Assembly (NCBI GenBank): GCA_965198995.1 | Contig: CBDAQG010000002.1 | Coordinates: 2,232,001-2,296,000, forward strand | DNA: 64,000 bases | Direction: 5' to 3' | DNA from: CAXMMR01 sp965198995 | GTDB lineage: Bacteria; Pseudomonadota; Alphaproteobacteria; Acetobacterales; Acetobacteraceae | In this document: positions 1 to 8,800 of the stretch, piece after piece | Layout of the letters: every line of letters begins with the position of its first letter | Position numbering within the stretch: the stretch's first letter is position 1 | Program-made: the position numbers and the translations under genes | Notes under the pieces: generated by a model | The model's database searches: none | What the model was told of the DNA's origin: nothing | Seen by the model: the letters and a program-made list of their open reading frames with translations, nothing else

Positions 1-688
1 CGAACGGCGCCCCAGCCGCCAGCCCCGCCGTGTCGCCCGGCGCGAAATCCTGCAGCCGAAAGCCCAGCGGCGCCGCCCGCGTCGCAATCACCGCCCGGGT
101 CTGCGGATGCAGGTCGGCGCACACCGCGATCACGTCGGACTTCGTCCGGCTGACCGCACGCGCGAGCGTCACCGCCTCCGCCGCCGCCGTCGCCTCGTCG
201 AGCAGCGAGGCGTTCGCCACCGCCATGCCGGTCAGCTCGGTGACCATGGTCTGGAAGTTGAGCAGCGCCTCCAGCCGCCCCTGCGCGATCTCGGCCTGGT
301 AGGGCGTGTAGGCGGTGTACCAGCCCGGGTTCTCCAGCACGTTGCGCTGGATCACCGGCGGCGTGTGGGTGCCGTAATAGCCCTGTCCGATCAGCGACCG
401 CTGCACCACGTTCTGCGCCGCCAGCCCGGCCAGCTCGGCGATCACCCCCGCCTCATCCAGCGCCTCCGGCAGCCGCATCGCCCCGCAGGTCCGGATCGCC
501 GCCGGCACCACGCGGTCGATCAGTCCCTCCAGCGTCGCGCCGCCGCCGATCCGGCGCAGCATCACCCCGATCTCGGCCTCGCTTGGCCCCACATGGCGGC
601 CGACGAACCCGCCCGCCGCGTCCAGCGCCGCCAGCTCGGCCAGCGGATCAAAGCCGGAGACAGGGCCAAGCCCGGGCAACGCATCCAT
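1..688 (-). CDS. gcvP: Glycine dehydrogenase (decarboxylating), P protein, N-terminal part
   Basis: PLP-dependent P protein of the glycine cleavage system: it decarboxylates glycine and passes the aminomethyl group to lipoyl-GcvH. Only the first 229 codons are here; the gene runs off the left edge. The ATG at 688 directly abuts the gcvH stop. Conserved N-terminal signatures are visible: RHVGPSEAE near residue 31, GQGYYGTHTPPVIQRNVLEN, WYTAYTPYQAEIAQGRLEA and NASLLDEATAAAEA. The RHVGPSE start is typical of single-chain GcvP, not of split GcvPA/GcvPB, but the C-terminal half is needed to prove this. Last gene of the gcvTHP operon. Confidence 0.93.
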   Translation of the reverse strand, partial: MDALPGLGPVSGFDPLAELAALDAAGGFVGRHVGPSEAEIGVMLRRIGGGATLEGLIDRVVPAAIRTCGAMRLPEALDEAGVIAELAGLAAQNVVQRSLIGQGYYGTHTPPVIQRNVLENPGWYTAYTPYQAEIAQGRLEALLNFQTMVTELTGMAVANASLLDEATAAAEAVTLARAVSRTKSDVIAVCADLHPQTRAVIATRAAPLGFRLQDFAPGDTAGLAAGAPF

Positions 689-1084
689 CTACAGCGTCTC
701 CAGCAGGGCCGAGTAGGCCTCGTCGTCCATCAGCCCCTCGAACGCGTCGTCATCCTCCAGCTCCATGCGGAAGAACCAGCCCTCCCCGCCGGCGTCGCGG
801 TTGATCAGCCCCGGATCCTCCGGAAGAATGTCGTTGATCTCGGTGATCGTCCCGGCCAGCGGCGCATAAACGTCCGACGCCGCCTTCACGCTCTCCACCA
901 CCGCACAGCTCTCCGCCTCGACCACCACCCGCCCGGGCTCCGGCAGCTCGACGAACACGATGTCGCCCAGCGCCTCCTGGGCATGGTCGGTGATGCCGAC
1001 GGTCACCGTCCCGTCCTCCTCGAGGCGAACCCATTCGTGGTCGCGGGTGTAGCGCAGGGTCGGCGATGCGGGCTGCTGTGCCAT
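689..1084 (-). CDS. gcvH: Glycine cleavage system H protein
   Basis: Lipoyl carrier protein (131 aa) that shuttles the aminomethyl intermediate between P, T and L proteins in the cytosol. The lipoylated lysine is K67 in the motif VESVKAASDVYAPLAG. The N-terminal YTRDHEWVRLE and the GDIVFVELPEPG segment are standard for the family, and length is normal. It sits between gcvT (13-nt gap) and gcvP (no gap), so it is almost certainly co-transcribed under the glycine riboswitch. Confidence 0.96.
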   Translation of the reverse strand: MAQQPASPTLRYTRDHEWVRLEEDGTVTVGITDHAQEALGDIVFVELPEPGRVVVEAESCAVVESVKAASDVYAPLAGTITEINDILPEDPGLINRDAGGEGWFFRMELEDDDAFEGLMDDEAYSALLETL

Positions 1085-1097
1085 GGGCGCGGCTCCT

Positions 1098-2270
1098 TCA
1101 GCGGGCGTAACGATGGGGAACGAACGGGGTCGGCACGACGCTGGCCGGCAGGTCCCGCCCCCGCACCCGCAGATGCAGCCGCGTGCCCTCGGCCGCCAGC
1201 GCGCTGCGGACGTAGCCCATGGCGATCGGCGCGTTCAGCGTCGGCGAGACCGTGCCGGAGGTCACGGCGCCAGCCAGCGTGCCGTCCTCGGCAACGATGT
1301 CCGCCATCGCCCGCGCCGGCGCCCGCCCCTCCAGCCGCAGCCCGACGCGCTGCCGGGTGGTGCCGTTGGCGAATTGGTCGGCCAGCACCACCGCCCCCGG
1401 ATACCCGCCCTGCTCACGCCGCCGGCGCTGAATGCTCCAGCCAAGCCCCGCCTCCACCGGCGTCGTCAACTCGTCGATGTCGCTGCCGTACAGGCACAAC
1501 CCGGCCTCCAGCCGCAAGCTGTCGCGCGCCCCGAGCCCCGCCGGCGCCGCGCCCGCGTCGAGCAACAGCCCAGCCAGGCGCTCCGCCTGCTCGGCCGGCA
1601 CCGAGATCTCGTAGCCGTCCTCGCCCGTATACCCGCTCCGGCTGACCCAGCAGGCGATGCCGGCCAGATCGAGCTCGGCGACGCTGAGGAAGGCCATCGC
1701 CGCCGCCGCCGGCGCCAGGCCGCCAAGGATCGCGCTCGCCCGCGGCCCCTGCAGCGCCAGCAGCGCACGGTCCGGGTGCTCGGTGATGCGCACGCCGTCG
1801 GGCAGGTGCTTGCGCAAATGCAGCAGGTCGTCCGCCTGGCGCGAGGCGTTCACGACGACGAACAGCCGGCCCGGTAGCCGCGACACCATCAGGTCGTCCA
1901 GCATGCCGCCGGTCTCGTTGAGAAACTGCGTGTAGCGCTGCCGCCCCGGCTTCAGCCCCAGCAGATCCGCCGGCACCAAGCCCTCCAGCGCCGTGTCCGC
2001 AGCCTCGCCGGCCAGGCTGAGCTGGCCCATATGCGAGACGTCGAACAGCGCGGCGCCGGTGCGGCAGGCGGCGTGCTCGGCGAGCAGGCCGGCCGGATAG
2101 CTCACCGGGAGCACCCAGCCGGCGAACTCGACCAATCGGGCGCCAAGCCGGCGATGCAACGCGTCGAGCGGCGAGACGCGCGGCGGTGCCACAGGCGGCA
2201 GGTCCGGCGGCGCCGTATCGAGCGGCACAGGCGCCGGCGGTTCCGGGTCGATAGGCACCAGGTCGGACAT
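1098..2270 (-). CDS. gcvT: Aminomethyltransferase, T protein
   Basis: Tetrahydrofolate-dependent aminomethyltransferase (390 aa): it releases ammonia from aminomethyl-GcvH and makes 5,10-methylene-THF. Motifs include RTGAALFDVSHMGQ, NETGGMLDDLMV and SGYTGEDGYEIS. I chose the ATG at 2270 because AGGAG lies 5 nt upstream; a longer frame reaches 2342 but enters riboswitch sequence. The first 45 residues are a Pro-rich extension before the catalytic domain (VSPLDALHRRLGARLVEFAG). First gene of the operon. Confidence 0.95.
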   Translation of the reverse strand: MSDLVPIDPEPPAPVPLDTAPPDLPPVAPPRVSPLDALHRRLGARLVEFAGWVLPVSYPAGLLAEHAACRTGAALFDVSHMGQLSLAGEAADTALEGLVPADLLGLKPGRQRYTQFLNETGGMLDDLMVSRLPGRLFVVVNASRQADDLLHLRKHLPDGVRITEHPDRALLALQGPRASAILGGLAPAAAAMAFLSVAELDLAGIACWVSRSGYTGEDGYEISVPAEQAERLAGLLLDAGAAPAGLGARDSLRLEAGLCLYGSDIDELTTPVEAGLGWSIQRRRREQGGYPGAVVLADQFANGTTRQRVGLRLEGRAPARAMADIVAEDGTLAGAVTSGTVSPTLNAPIAMGYVRSALAAEGTRLHLRVRGRDLPASVVPTPFVPHRYAR

Positions 2271-2351
2271 GTCGGCTCCTTCGTCGGGACCGCGTGCAGA
2301 CGCTATGCCTGTATGCAGCTCAGGTCGCCCGCCAGGCAGCATGCCGGCGGC

Positions 2352-2545
2352 AGCGACCCCCCTCTGTCACGGAACCTGAGAGATTCAGGCTTTCGCCCTT
2401 ACTCCGTCGGTGCGGCCAACCCGTCCCAGGGCCGCCGGCTTTCCAGAGGTCCGACCCCCATCGCGGTCCTGGGTACCTGAGCGTTTCCGGGGGCCGGTTG
2501 CGCCTTCGGCGGCAGGCTCGCACCTGCACTCTCCCGCGTGGGGTG
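2352..2545 (-). promoter_or_regulatory. Tandem glycine riboswitch
   Basis: Read on the minus strand, this leader holds two successive glycine aptamers. The first has GGGAGAGTGCAGG, the CCGAAGGCGCAACC core and AAACGCTCAGGTACC. The second has CACCGACGGAGTAAGGGCG and CTGAATCTCTCAGGTTCCG, then a purine tail (GACAGAGGGGG). These are the conserved cores of the bacterial glycine riboswitch. It ends about 80 nt before the gcvT start, as expected for a switch that turns on glycine catabolism when glycine binds. Aptamer boundaries are approximate. Confidence 0.93.
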
Positions 2546-2573
2546 GTTTGGACGGGGATGTATTGAGGGAGTC

Positions 2574-2720
2574 GAGGAAGGAAGGCAAGGGGCTTTGCCC
2601 CTTGACCCCATTAAAGGCGGAGCCTTTAAAATCCAGTCCTTGTCCATGCCCACCGGGCCAGATCGGTGGCGTGGGAAAGCCGGATTCAGTGGCTCCGCCT
2701 AACGGAGGCGGGTCTGTGGG
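2574..2720 (-). repeat. Dispersed GC-rich repeat, modules A and D
   Basis: Module A (2577-2637) has two hairpins, AAGGGGCTTTGCCCCTT and TTAAAGGCGGAGCCTTTAA, ending in AATCCA. Module D follows (about 2640-2710), with the recognisable core GATCGGTGGCGTGGGAAAGC and GATTCAGTGGCTCCGCCTAA. The same pair occurs near 5.7, 20.0 and 30.0 kb. It lies upstream of the glycine riboswitch and downstream of atpF. No gene is supported in the stretch 2546-2865. Confidence 0.85.
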
Positions 2721-2782
2721 CGCCGCCCCGTCATGCGAATGTACGCCTACGCGTGTCGTGCGAATGTATGCTTACGCTTAAC

Positions 2783-2865
2783 CGGTCCAGGGCGGAGTGA
2801 GCCGAAGGTTCCGACTGCGCAAAGCGCAGCTGGAACGGCGCACGGAGGGAGAGCCCTGGCCTTCC
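2783..2865 (+). repeat. Dispersed repeat, module C
   Basis: An 80-bp element with nested complementarity: outer CCAGGGC and GCCCTGG, inner ACTGCGCAAAGCGCAG, and TTCC/GGAA between them. A diverged second copy is at about 13719-13813 (inner ACTGCGCGACGCGCAG). It ends exactly at the atpF stop codon. Just before it, 2730-2780 carries two near-copies of GTGCGAATGTA(C/T)GC. Confidence 0.75.
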
Positions 2866-3381
2866 TCAGGCCGCCCGCCGACCCGCCAAGCTGGCCGGCA
2901 AGGCGGCAATCGCGGAGTCGATCATCGACGCGTCCGCCTCCGCCGTGAACGTCTCGCGGATCACCCGCTCGGACGCCCGCGCGGCGATCTCCGCCGCGGC
3001 CACCCGCACCTCGCTCACCGCCGCCTTTTCCGCCGCGGCGATCCGGTCCATCGCCATCTTCTCGCGCCTGGCCCCGGTCGCGGTCGCCTCCTGCTGCGCG
3101 ATTGCGATCAGCCGCGCCGCCTCGGCCTTGGACGTCGCCAGCATCGTCGCGGCATCCTTTTGCGCCTGCATGCTGTCGATCTGCGCCTGGCGCAGCAGCG
3201 CCTCCGCCTCGCGCCGCAGCGACGCGGCACTCTCCAGCTCGGCCCGCACCGCCGCCGCCCGGCCGTCGAGCTGCTGGGTGATCGCCTGCCACAGACGGCG
3301 ACCGAACAGCACGAAGAACAGCACGAACGCCACCGCCACCCAGCTTCGCGGCTCCGCGAAGAACGCCTTGTGATGCTCCAC
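2866..3381 (-). CDS. atpF: F-type ATP synthase subunit b
   Basis: Peripheral stalk subunit (171 aa) joining the membrane Fo sector to F1. One N-terminal membrane segment (WVAVAFVLFFVLFGRRLW, about residues 14-31) is followed by a long charged Ala-rich helix (AVRAELESAASLRREAEALL) typical of the b coiled coil. It ends the atpI-atpB-atpE-b'-b operon, 9 nt after the b' gene. F1 genes are not in the window; alphaproteobacteria usually keep Fo and F1 operons apart. Confidence 0.93.
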   Translation of the reverse strand: MEHHKAFFAEPRSWVAVAFVLFFVLFGRRLWQAITQQLDGRAAAVRAELESAASLRREAEALLRQAQIDSMQAQKDAATMLATSKAEAARLIAIAQQEATATGARREKMAMDRIAAAEKAAVSEVRVAAAEIAARASERVIRETFTAEADASMIDSAIAALPASLAGRRAA

Positions 3382-3390
3382 GCGTCCCTC

Positions 3391-3963
3391 CTACGCCGCC
3401 CGGGCGACCATCGCGTCGCCGACCGCACCATCGATCGCCGCCCGGTCCACCGGCCGCCCGGTCAGCCGGCTCACTACGGTCACCGCGGTCTCGCCAGCGA
3501 CCTCGCGCAGCGCACCCATGGCCGAGCCGCGCGCCGCCGCAATGCGCGTTTCGGCGTCGGTCAACTGCGACTCGAGCTTGGCATTGACCTCGGCCGCCGC
3601 CGAGGTCGCGAACTGCTTGGCCTCCGCCGTCGCCCGCTCGATCGCGCCCGCCGCCTCGGCCGAGGCGCGCCGCCGCTCACCGTTCAGCGACGCCACCGCC
3701 GCGTCCGCCTCCGCCTTCGCCCGCCGCGCCGTCTCCAGGTCGCCCTGGATCACGCTCGCCCGATGCTCCAGCACCGCCCCCATCCGCGGCAGCGCCCAGC
3801 GCGAGGCCAGGATGTAGAACACCGCAAAGATGATCGCGCCCCAGATCACCTGGCTGATCAGCAGCGGGTTGCCGAAGTCGAGCTGCGGCATCCCCTTCTG
3901 GCTCTCCTGCGCCACCGCCGGAGAGCTCAGCAGCACCGCCGCCAGCGCCAGGCGTGTTCGCAT
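3391..3963 (-). CDS. atpF2: F-type ATP synthase subunit b'
   Basis: Second, divergent b-type stalk subunit (b', 190 aa), typical of photosynthetic bacteria and many alphaproteobacteria, which use a b/b' heterodimer. A signal-like N-terminus (MRTRLALAAVLLSSPAVAQ) precedes the membrane segment LLISQVIWGAIIFAVFYILA and a charged coiled coil. The ATG at 3963 overlaps the atpE stop in a TGATG arrangement, suggesting translational coupling. Naming varies between genomes (atpF', atpG, atpX). Confidence 0.92.
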   Translation of the reverse strand: MRTRLALAAVLLSSPAVAQESQKGMPQLDFGNPLLISQVIWGAIIFAVFYILASRWALPRMGAVLEHRASVIQGDLETARRAKAEADAAVASLNGERRRASAEAAGAIERATAEAKQFATSAAAEVNAKLESQLTDAETRIAAARGSAMGALREVAGETAVTVVSRLTGRPVDRAAIDGAVGDAMVARAA

Positions 3964-4187
3964 CAGGTGAACAGGATCAGGAACGCGATCAGCAGGGCGA
4001 ACAGCGCCACCGCCTCGGTGAGCGCAAAGCCCAGAATGCCCAGGCCGAACACCTGGTCGCGCGCCGCCGGGTTGCGCGCGATCGAGGTCACCAGCGCCGA
4101 GAAGATGTTGCCGATGCCGATGCCCACACCGGCCAGCGCGATGACCGCGATACCGGCGCCGAGTGACTTGGCTGCTGCAGCGTCCAT
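3963..4187 (-). CDS. atpE: F-type ATP synthase subunit c
   Basis: Proton-carrying rotor subunit (74 aa, two hydrophobic hairpin helices). The Gly repeat VGIGIGN packs the ring; the polar loop is ARNPAARDQV, and the ion-binding carboxylate is E58 in GFALTEAVALF. No Na+-type signature is apparent, so H+ coupling is likely. About 60 nt of gap separate it from atpB. Confidence 0.96.
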   Translation of the reverse strand: MDAAAAKSLGAGIAVIALAGVGIGIGNIFSALVTSIARNPAARDQVFGLGILGFALTEAVALFALLIAFLILFT

Positions 4188-4250
4188 GGTAACTTCCTTG
4201 TCCTAATCGAGAGAAAACCCAACCGTCCGAAACGAGCGCAGGCGGCAATC

Positions 4251-5012
4251 TCAGTGCAGATGCACCGCGTCGTGCAGGTAGATGCAGGTCAGGATGGCGA
4301 ACACGTAGGCCTGCAGCGCCGCGACCAGCAGCTCGAAGCCCATCAGCAGGATGTTGATCACCACCGGGCCCACGGCCAGCACGTCGCCGATCAACGTCGC
4401 CCCACCCAGCATCACCGTGAACGTCGCGAACACCTCGAACATCACGTGCCCGGCAACCATGTTGGCGAACAGGCGGATCGACAGGCTGACCGGCCGCGAC
4501 AGATACGAAATGATCTCGATCGGAATGATCAACGGCGCCAGCCACACCGGCGCCCCCTTGGGAAAGAAATACTCGGTGAAGAAGTGCCGGCCGTTCTCGC
4601 GGATCGCCACGATCGTCACCAGCACGATCACCATCACCGCCAGCGCCGCGGTCACCGCGATGTGGCTCGTATACGTAAAGGCGAACGGCAACAGCCCGAG
4701 GAGATTGCCCATCAGCACGAAGAAGAACAGCGTGAACAGGAACGGAAAGAACCGCTTGCCCTCAGGCCCGATCTGCTCGACAGCCATGTTCATCACGAAC
4801 TCGTAGCCATACTCCGCCGCCGCCTGCAGCCGCCCCGGAACCACCGCCCGCGGCCGGGCGCCAAAATACAGCAGCGCCAGCGTCAGCAACATGCCGGCCA
4901 CCATGAAGGCGTTGGACTGGGTGAAGTTGACGGCGCCGCCAAGATGGCCAAGCACGTCATGCAGCCTGAACTGGCCCAGCGCGTCGATCGTCGGTTCGCC
5001 TGCAGCCGCCAC
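4251..5012 (-). CDS. atpB: F-type ATP synthase subunit a
   Basis: Membrane stator subunit forming the proton half-channels (253 aa). The essential arginine is in SLSIRLFANMVAGH, and the C-terminal helix GFELLVAALQAYVFAILTCI is standard. I chose GTG at 5012 (ValAlaAlaAlaGlyGluPro), preceded by a purine-rich TAGGGG; the open frame runs to 5117, but that part overlaps atpI and looks non-coding. The 40-nt gap to atpI contains decayed CTACCGC/CTTACCC repeats. Confidence 0.93.
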   Translation of the reverse strand: MAAAGEPTIDALGQFRLHDVLGHLGGAVNFTQSNAFMVAGMLLTLALLYFGARPRAVVPGRLQAAAEYGYEFVMNMAVEQIGPEGKRFFPFLFTLFFFVLMGNLLGLLPFAFTYTSHIAVTAALAVMVIVLVTIVAIRENGRHFFTEYFFPKGAPVWLAPLIIPIEIISYLSRPVSLSIRLFANMVAGHVMFEVFATFTVMLGGATLIGDVLAVGPVVINILLMGFELLVAALQAYVFAILTCIYLHDAVHLH

Positions 5013-5052
5013 CCGCTCACCCCTACCGCTTACCCGTCTACCGCCTACCCAC

Positions 5053-5376
5053 CTACCGCTGACCCGGCGCGCCCGGCGCCAGCAGGCGCCAGACGTTGAA
5101 GATGCCAGCCACGCCACCCAGCAATACGAAGATCACCAGGAACAGCGGCAGCGTGTGCAGCCAGCGGTCCAGCCCCCAGCCAATCGCCAGCCCAACCACC
5201 AAAGCCGCCAGCAACTCGACGCCGACGCGCGCGCCGACGCCCCAGGAGCTCCCCATCGCCGGCGCCGCAGCGCTGGCCGCCGTCCGATCAAGCCCCTGCC
5301 TGTCCCGGGCGACGCGCAGCCGCTCTTCGAACGACGGCCCGTCCTCCCCATCACCACCCATCGCCGCCCTCGACAT
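5053..5376 (-). CDS. atpI: ATP synthase protein I
   Basis: Small membrane protein (107 aa) encoded at the head of Fo operons, thought to help c-ring assembly or Mg2+ supply. It has a hydrophilic N-terminus (FEERLRVARDRQGLDR), then two membrane segments (VGVELLAALVVGLAIGWGLD and LPLFLVIFVLLGGVAGIFNV) joined by DRWLHT. The layout fits the AtpI/AtpZ family. First gene of the Fo operon. Confidence 0.88.
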   Translation of the reverse strand: MSRAAMGGDGEDGPSFEERLRVARDRQGLDRTAASAAAPAMGSSWGVGARVGVELLAALVVGLAIGWGLDRWLHTLPLFLVIFVLLGGVAGIFNVWRLLAPGAPGQR

Positions 5377-5437
5377 AACCCGCCGCCGGAAAGCGTCGGC
5401 TTGCTAGCGACGGGGTGGGGTTAAGTCAAGGCAAGTG

Positions 5438-5704
5438 GAAGACGTTAAGGAAGGCCAGGGCTCTGCCCTCGACCCGTCACGCGCCAGCGTGCTGCGCACG
5501 TCACGCGCCAGCGTGCTGCGCACGTCATGCGACAGCGTGCTGCGCACGTCATGCGACAGCGTGCTGCGCACGTCATGCGACAGCGTGCTGCGCACGTCAT
5601 GCGACAGCGTGCTGCGCACGTCATGCGACAGCGTGCTGCGCACGTCATGCGACAGCGTGCTGCGCACGACCGGGGCGGCGCCCCCAGACCCGCATCCGTC
5701 AGGA
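5438..5704 (+). repeat. Dispersed module B, expanded by a satellite
   Basis: A module B repeat: left arm AAGGCCAGGGCTCTGCCCT(C/G)GACCC, right arm CGGGGCGGCGCCCCCAGACCC. Normally the arms are contiguous or separated by one CACGCG-type hairpin. Here the hairpin unit has multiplied to eight copies (5475-5666). All reading frames across it are open only because the unit is 24 bp; I do not call a gene. Confidence 0.85.
5475..5666 (+). repeat. 24-bp tandem repeat, eight copies
   Basis: Eight perfectly phased 24-bp units. Units 1-2 begin CGTCACGCGCCAGCGTG, units 3-8 begin CGTCATGCGACAGCGTG, and all end CTGCGCA. Copies within each class are identical, implying recent expansion. Single diverged copies of the unit lie inside module B repeats near 10.34, 28.13 and 55.21 kb. 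It lies between the 5' end of atpI and the 3' end of smc. Confidence 0.95.
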
Positions 5705-5849
5705 GTCCAGGCTCACGCTCTCTAACTCGGCGAAGCCATTCAATCCTGCTTCCCAGGCCACCGACCTCGCCGCGGGATCATGAATAAGGAACGGATTTTA
5801 AAGGCTCCGCCTTTAATGGGGTCAAGGGGCAAAGCCCCTTGCCTTGCCT
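5705..5849 (+). repeat. Dispersed repeat, modules D and A
   Basis: Module D (about 5712-5785, reverse of the 2640 copy: ACTCGGCGAAGCCATTCAAT, CAGGCCACCGACCTCGCCGC) followed by module A (5790-5849: GGATTTTAAAGGCTCCGCC, GGGGTCAAGGGGCAAAGCCC). With the preceding module B it forms a complete B-D-A composite. Module A ends at the smc stop codon. Nothing else is seen in 5377-5849. Confidence 0.85.
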
Positions 5850-8800
5850 TCACTCCGCCGCCTGCCGCGTCTCCACCATCTGCGCCGCGCGCACGAGGTC
5901 CACGCTGAGCAGCCGCGACACCCCGCGCTCCTGCATCGTCACCCCATACAGCCGGTCCATCCGCGCCATCGTCAGCTGGTGATGCGTCACCACCAGGAAG
6001 CGCACCCCGGTGTCGCGCACCATGTCTTCCCGGCGCGTCGACCTCGTCGAGCACGCACACCGGCGCCGGGTTGCAGCGGAACATGGCGAAGATCAGCGAC
6101 AGCGCGGTCAGCGCCTGCTCGCCGCCGGAGAGCAGCGACAGGGTGGCGAGCTTCTTGCCGGGCGGCTGGACGAAGATCTCCAGCCCCGCCGCCAGCACGT
6201 CGTCCGAGCCGACGAGGGCGAGGTGGGCGCGGCCGCCGTTGAACATCCGGCCGAAGATCGTCTGAAACTGCCGGTCCACCTGCTCGAACATCGCCGACAG
6301 GCGCTCGCGGCCTTCGCGGTTCAGGTGGCCGATCGAGCCGCGCAGGCTGGCGATGGCGGTGGCGAGCTCCTCGCGCTCGGCCAGGATGGCGTCGGCGCGG
6401 GCGGACAGCGCCGCCGCCTCGGCTTCGGCGAGCAGGTTGACCGGCCCCATCTCCTCCCGCTCGCGGGCGAGGCGCTCGAACTTGCGAGCGGCGCGGCCGA
6501 CGGCCTCGTCGCTGGCGACCCTCCGCCAGGTTGCGCTCCAGCGCGCGCGCGCGGATCCCGTCGAGCGCGGCGGCCGCCTGCGCCTCCGCCGCCTCGGCGC
6601 GCAGCAGCGCCTCGCGGGCCGCGACCTCGGCCGCGGCGGCATCGTGCCGGGCGGCGTCGGCGGCGCGGCTGGCGGCCTCGGCGGCGTCGAGCGCGGCCAG
6701 TGCGGCGGCATGCTCGCGCGCCGCCTCGGCGAGCCCCTCGGCGGCGCTGGCACGGCGTGCCGCCGCCGCGGCCGGCGCACCCCGCGCAGCCTCACCGCGT
6801 GCCGTCGCCTCGCCGTGCCGCCTGGCCAATGCCGCGCGCCGCGCCAGCGCCTGCTCGGCCCGGCCGGTCCAGCCGCCAGCCTCCTCGCCGGCCGCCTGCC
6901 GTCGGGCGGCGTCGCGCGCGCCCTGGCGGACCGCCTCATCATGCTCGCCGGCGGCGGCAATCTCCGCGGCGGCGGCCTCGGCGGCAACCACCCTCGCCTG
7001 CTCACCCGCCTGGCGCAGCCGCGCGAGGTCGGGCAGCTCGGCCGCGGCGGCCTCGGCGTCGAGCAGCGCCGCGGCGGCCAACCGCACGGCCTCGCCGGCG
7101 TGCGCCAGTTGCGGACCCAACGCCGCATGGCGGAAGGCGGCCTCCTCCGCGTCCCGCTCGAGCGTCCCGGCGGCAAGCCGGGCCTGCTCGGCGGCAGCCT
7201 CGGCGGCCTCAAGCGCCGCCCGCGCCTCGCCGGCCGCTCGCCGCGCCGCCAGCTCGGCCGCGGCGGCGTCGCGGTCGGCCTGCCCGGCCTGATCAAGCTC
7301 GGCCTGAGCCTGCCGAGTGGCCACCGTGGCCGCCGCGAGCGCCCGCCCAGCCTCCGCCGCCTCCGCCTCGACAAAGGCAAGCTGCGGCGCCAGCCCCGCC
7401 AACCGCGCCTCCGCCTCCGCCGCCCGCCGGCTGAGCTGCTCCGAGGCAGCGCGCCCCGCGCTCGCCGCCACCTCCGCCTCGCGCTTGCCCACCCGCCCGG
7501 CCGCCACCTCGGCCGTCAGCCGCTCGAGCTCGGCCTCGGCCACGCTCAGCACCTGCGCCAGCCCCTCCGGCGACGCCAGCCGTCCAGCCGCCTCGCGCAT
7601 CGCCCGCCGCGCCGCCTCGGCCTCGCCCAGGCTGTCCGCCAACCGCCCCCGCTCCGGCGCCAGCCTCGCCAGCCGCCGCTCCGCCTCCTCGGCGCGCACC
7701 GCCAGCGCCGCCGCCGCCGCCGTGGCCGCGACAGCCGCAGCGGCATCACGCTGCGCCACCTCAGCCCGGGCGACCGCCTCCTGCCCGGCCGCGTCGGCCG
7801 CGGCCGCCAAGCGTGCCAACGCCTCCTCCGCCGCCACCGCCTCGCCGGCGACATCGGCGCCGGCGGCGTCGAGCTCGCGCAGCCGATTACGCTGCCGCAG
7901 CTGCTGCGCCTCGGCATCCGCGCCACCGGCCGGCAGCACGTGCCCGTCCCAGCGCCAGGCAGCGCCATCACGGCGCACCAGCGTCTGGCCCGGCAGCAAC
8001 GCCGCCTGCAGCGCCGCGCCGTCCACCCCGTCCTCCAGCAGCCCCACCCCGCCCAGCGCCCGGGCCAGCGCCGCCGGCGCCTCCACCAGGCGATCCAGCG
8101 CGGCCCCGGCCACCCGCCCGCCCACAGGCCCGCCCGCATCGAGCAGCCGCCAATACGGCTCCGACCCCTCCTCGATCCCGCTGCGCAGCGTCGCACCCAG
8201 CGCCGCAGCCACCGCGCGCTCCAGCCCGGCCGGAATGCCCAGCAGCTCGCCCACCGGCCGGCCACCCTCATCCCGCGCCGCCAGCAGCCCGCGCAACGCC
8301 GCCGCCTCACCCTCCAGCGCCGCCGCCGCCGCCCGGCGCTCGGCCGCCAGGCCACCAGCCTCGGCCTGCCGCGCCACCGCCGCCTGGCGCTCCCGCAACG
8401 CCGCCGCCGCCGCCTGAGCCGATCCCCGCGCCGCATCCTCGAGCCGTGCCGCCGCCACCCCCGCCGCCGCCACCCCGCCCGGCGCCACGCAACCCGCCCG
8501 CGCCGCCTGATGCTGCTGCTCGACCGCCGCCATCTCCGCCGCCAGCCGCTCGGCCAACCGCTCGGCGCCGCCAAGCTCCGCCATCACCCCCCGCCGCTCC
8601 GCCGCCGCCTCGCCGACCGCCTGCCGCGCCGCCGACACCGCCTCGCCGGCCGCCAACCGCGCCGCCTCGGCCACCTCCAGCGCCGCCCCGAGCTCGCCCG
8701 CCCGCCCCGCCGCCGCCACCGCCGCCGCCGCCGCCGCCAGCAGCACCGCCGGCGCCACCAGCGAGGCCACCGCGGCCCCCTGCTCCGCCTCCAGCCGCCG

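Noticed and set aside
107..1645. A 512-codon plus-strand open frame opposite the gcv genes
   Set aside because: Shadow of gcvP/gcvH/gcvT in the opposite strand, Arg/His/Pro-rich with no recognisable domain.
5475..5666. Possible CRISPR array
   Set aside because: Units are contiguous with no spacers and no cas genes are present.
5404..5787. Open frames across the 24-bp array in several frames on both strands
   Set aside because: They exist because the unit length is a multiple of three and lacks stops; no start signal or family resemblance.
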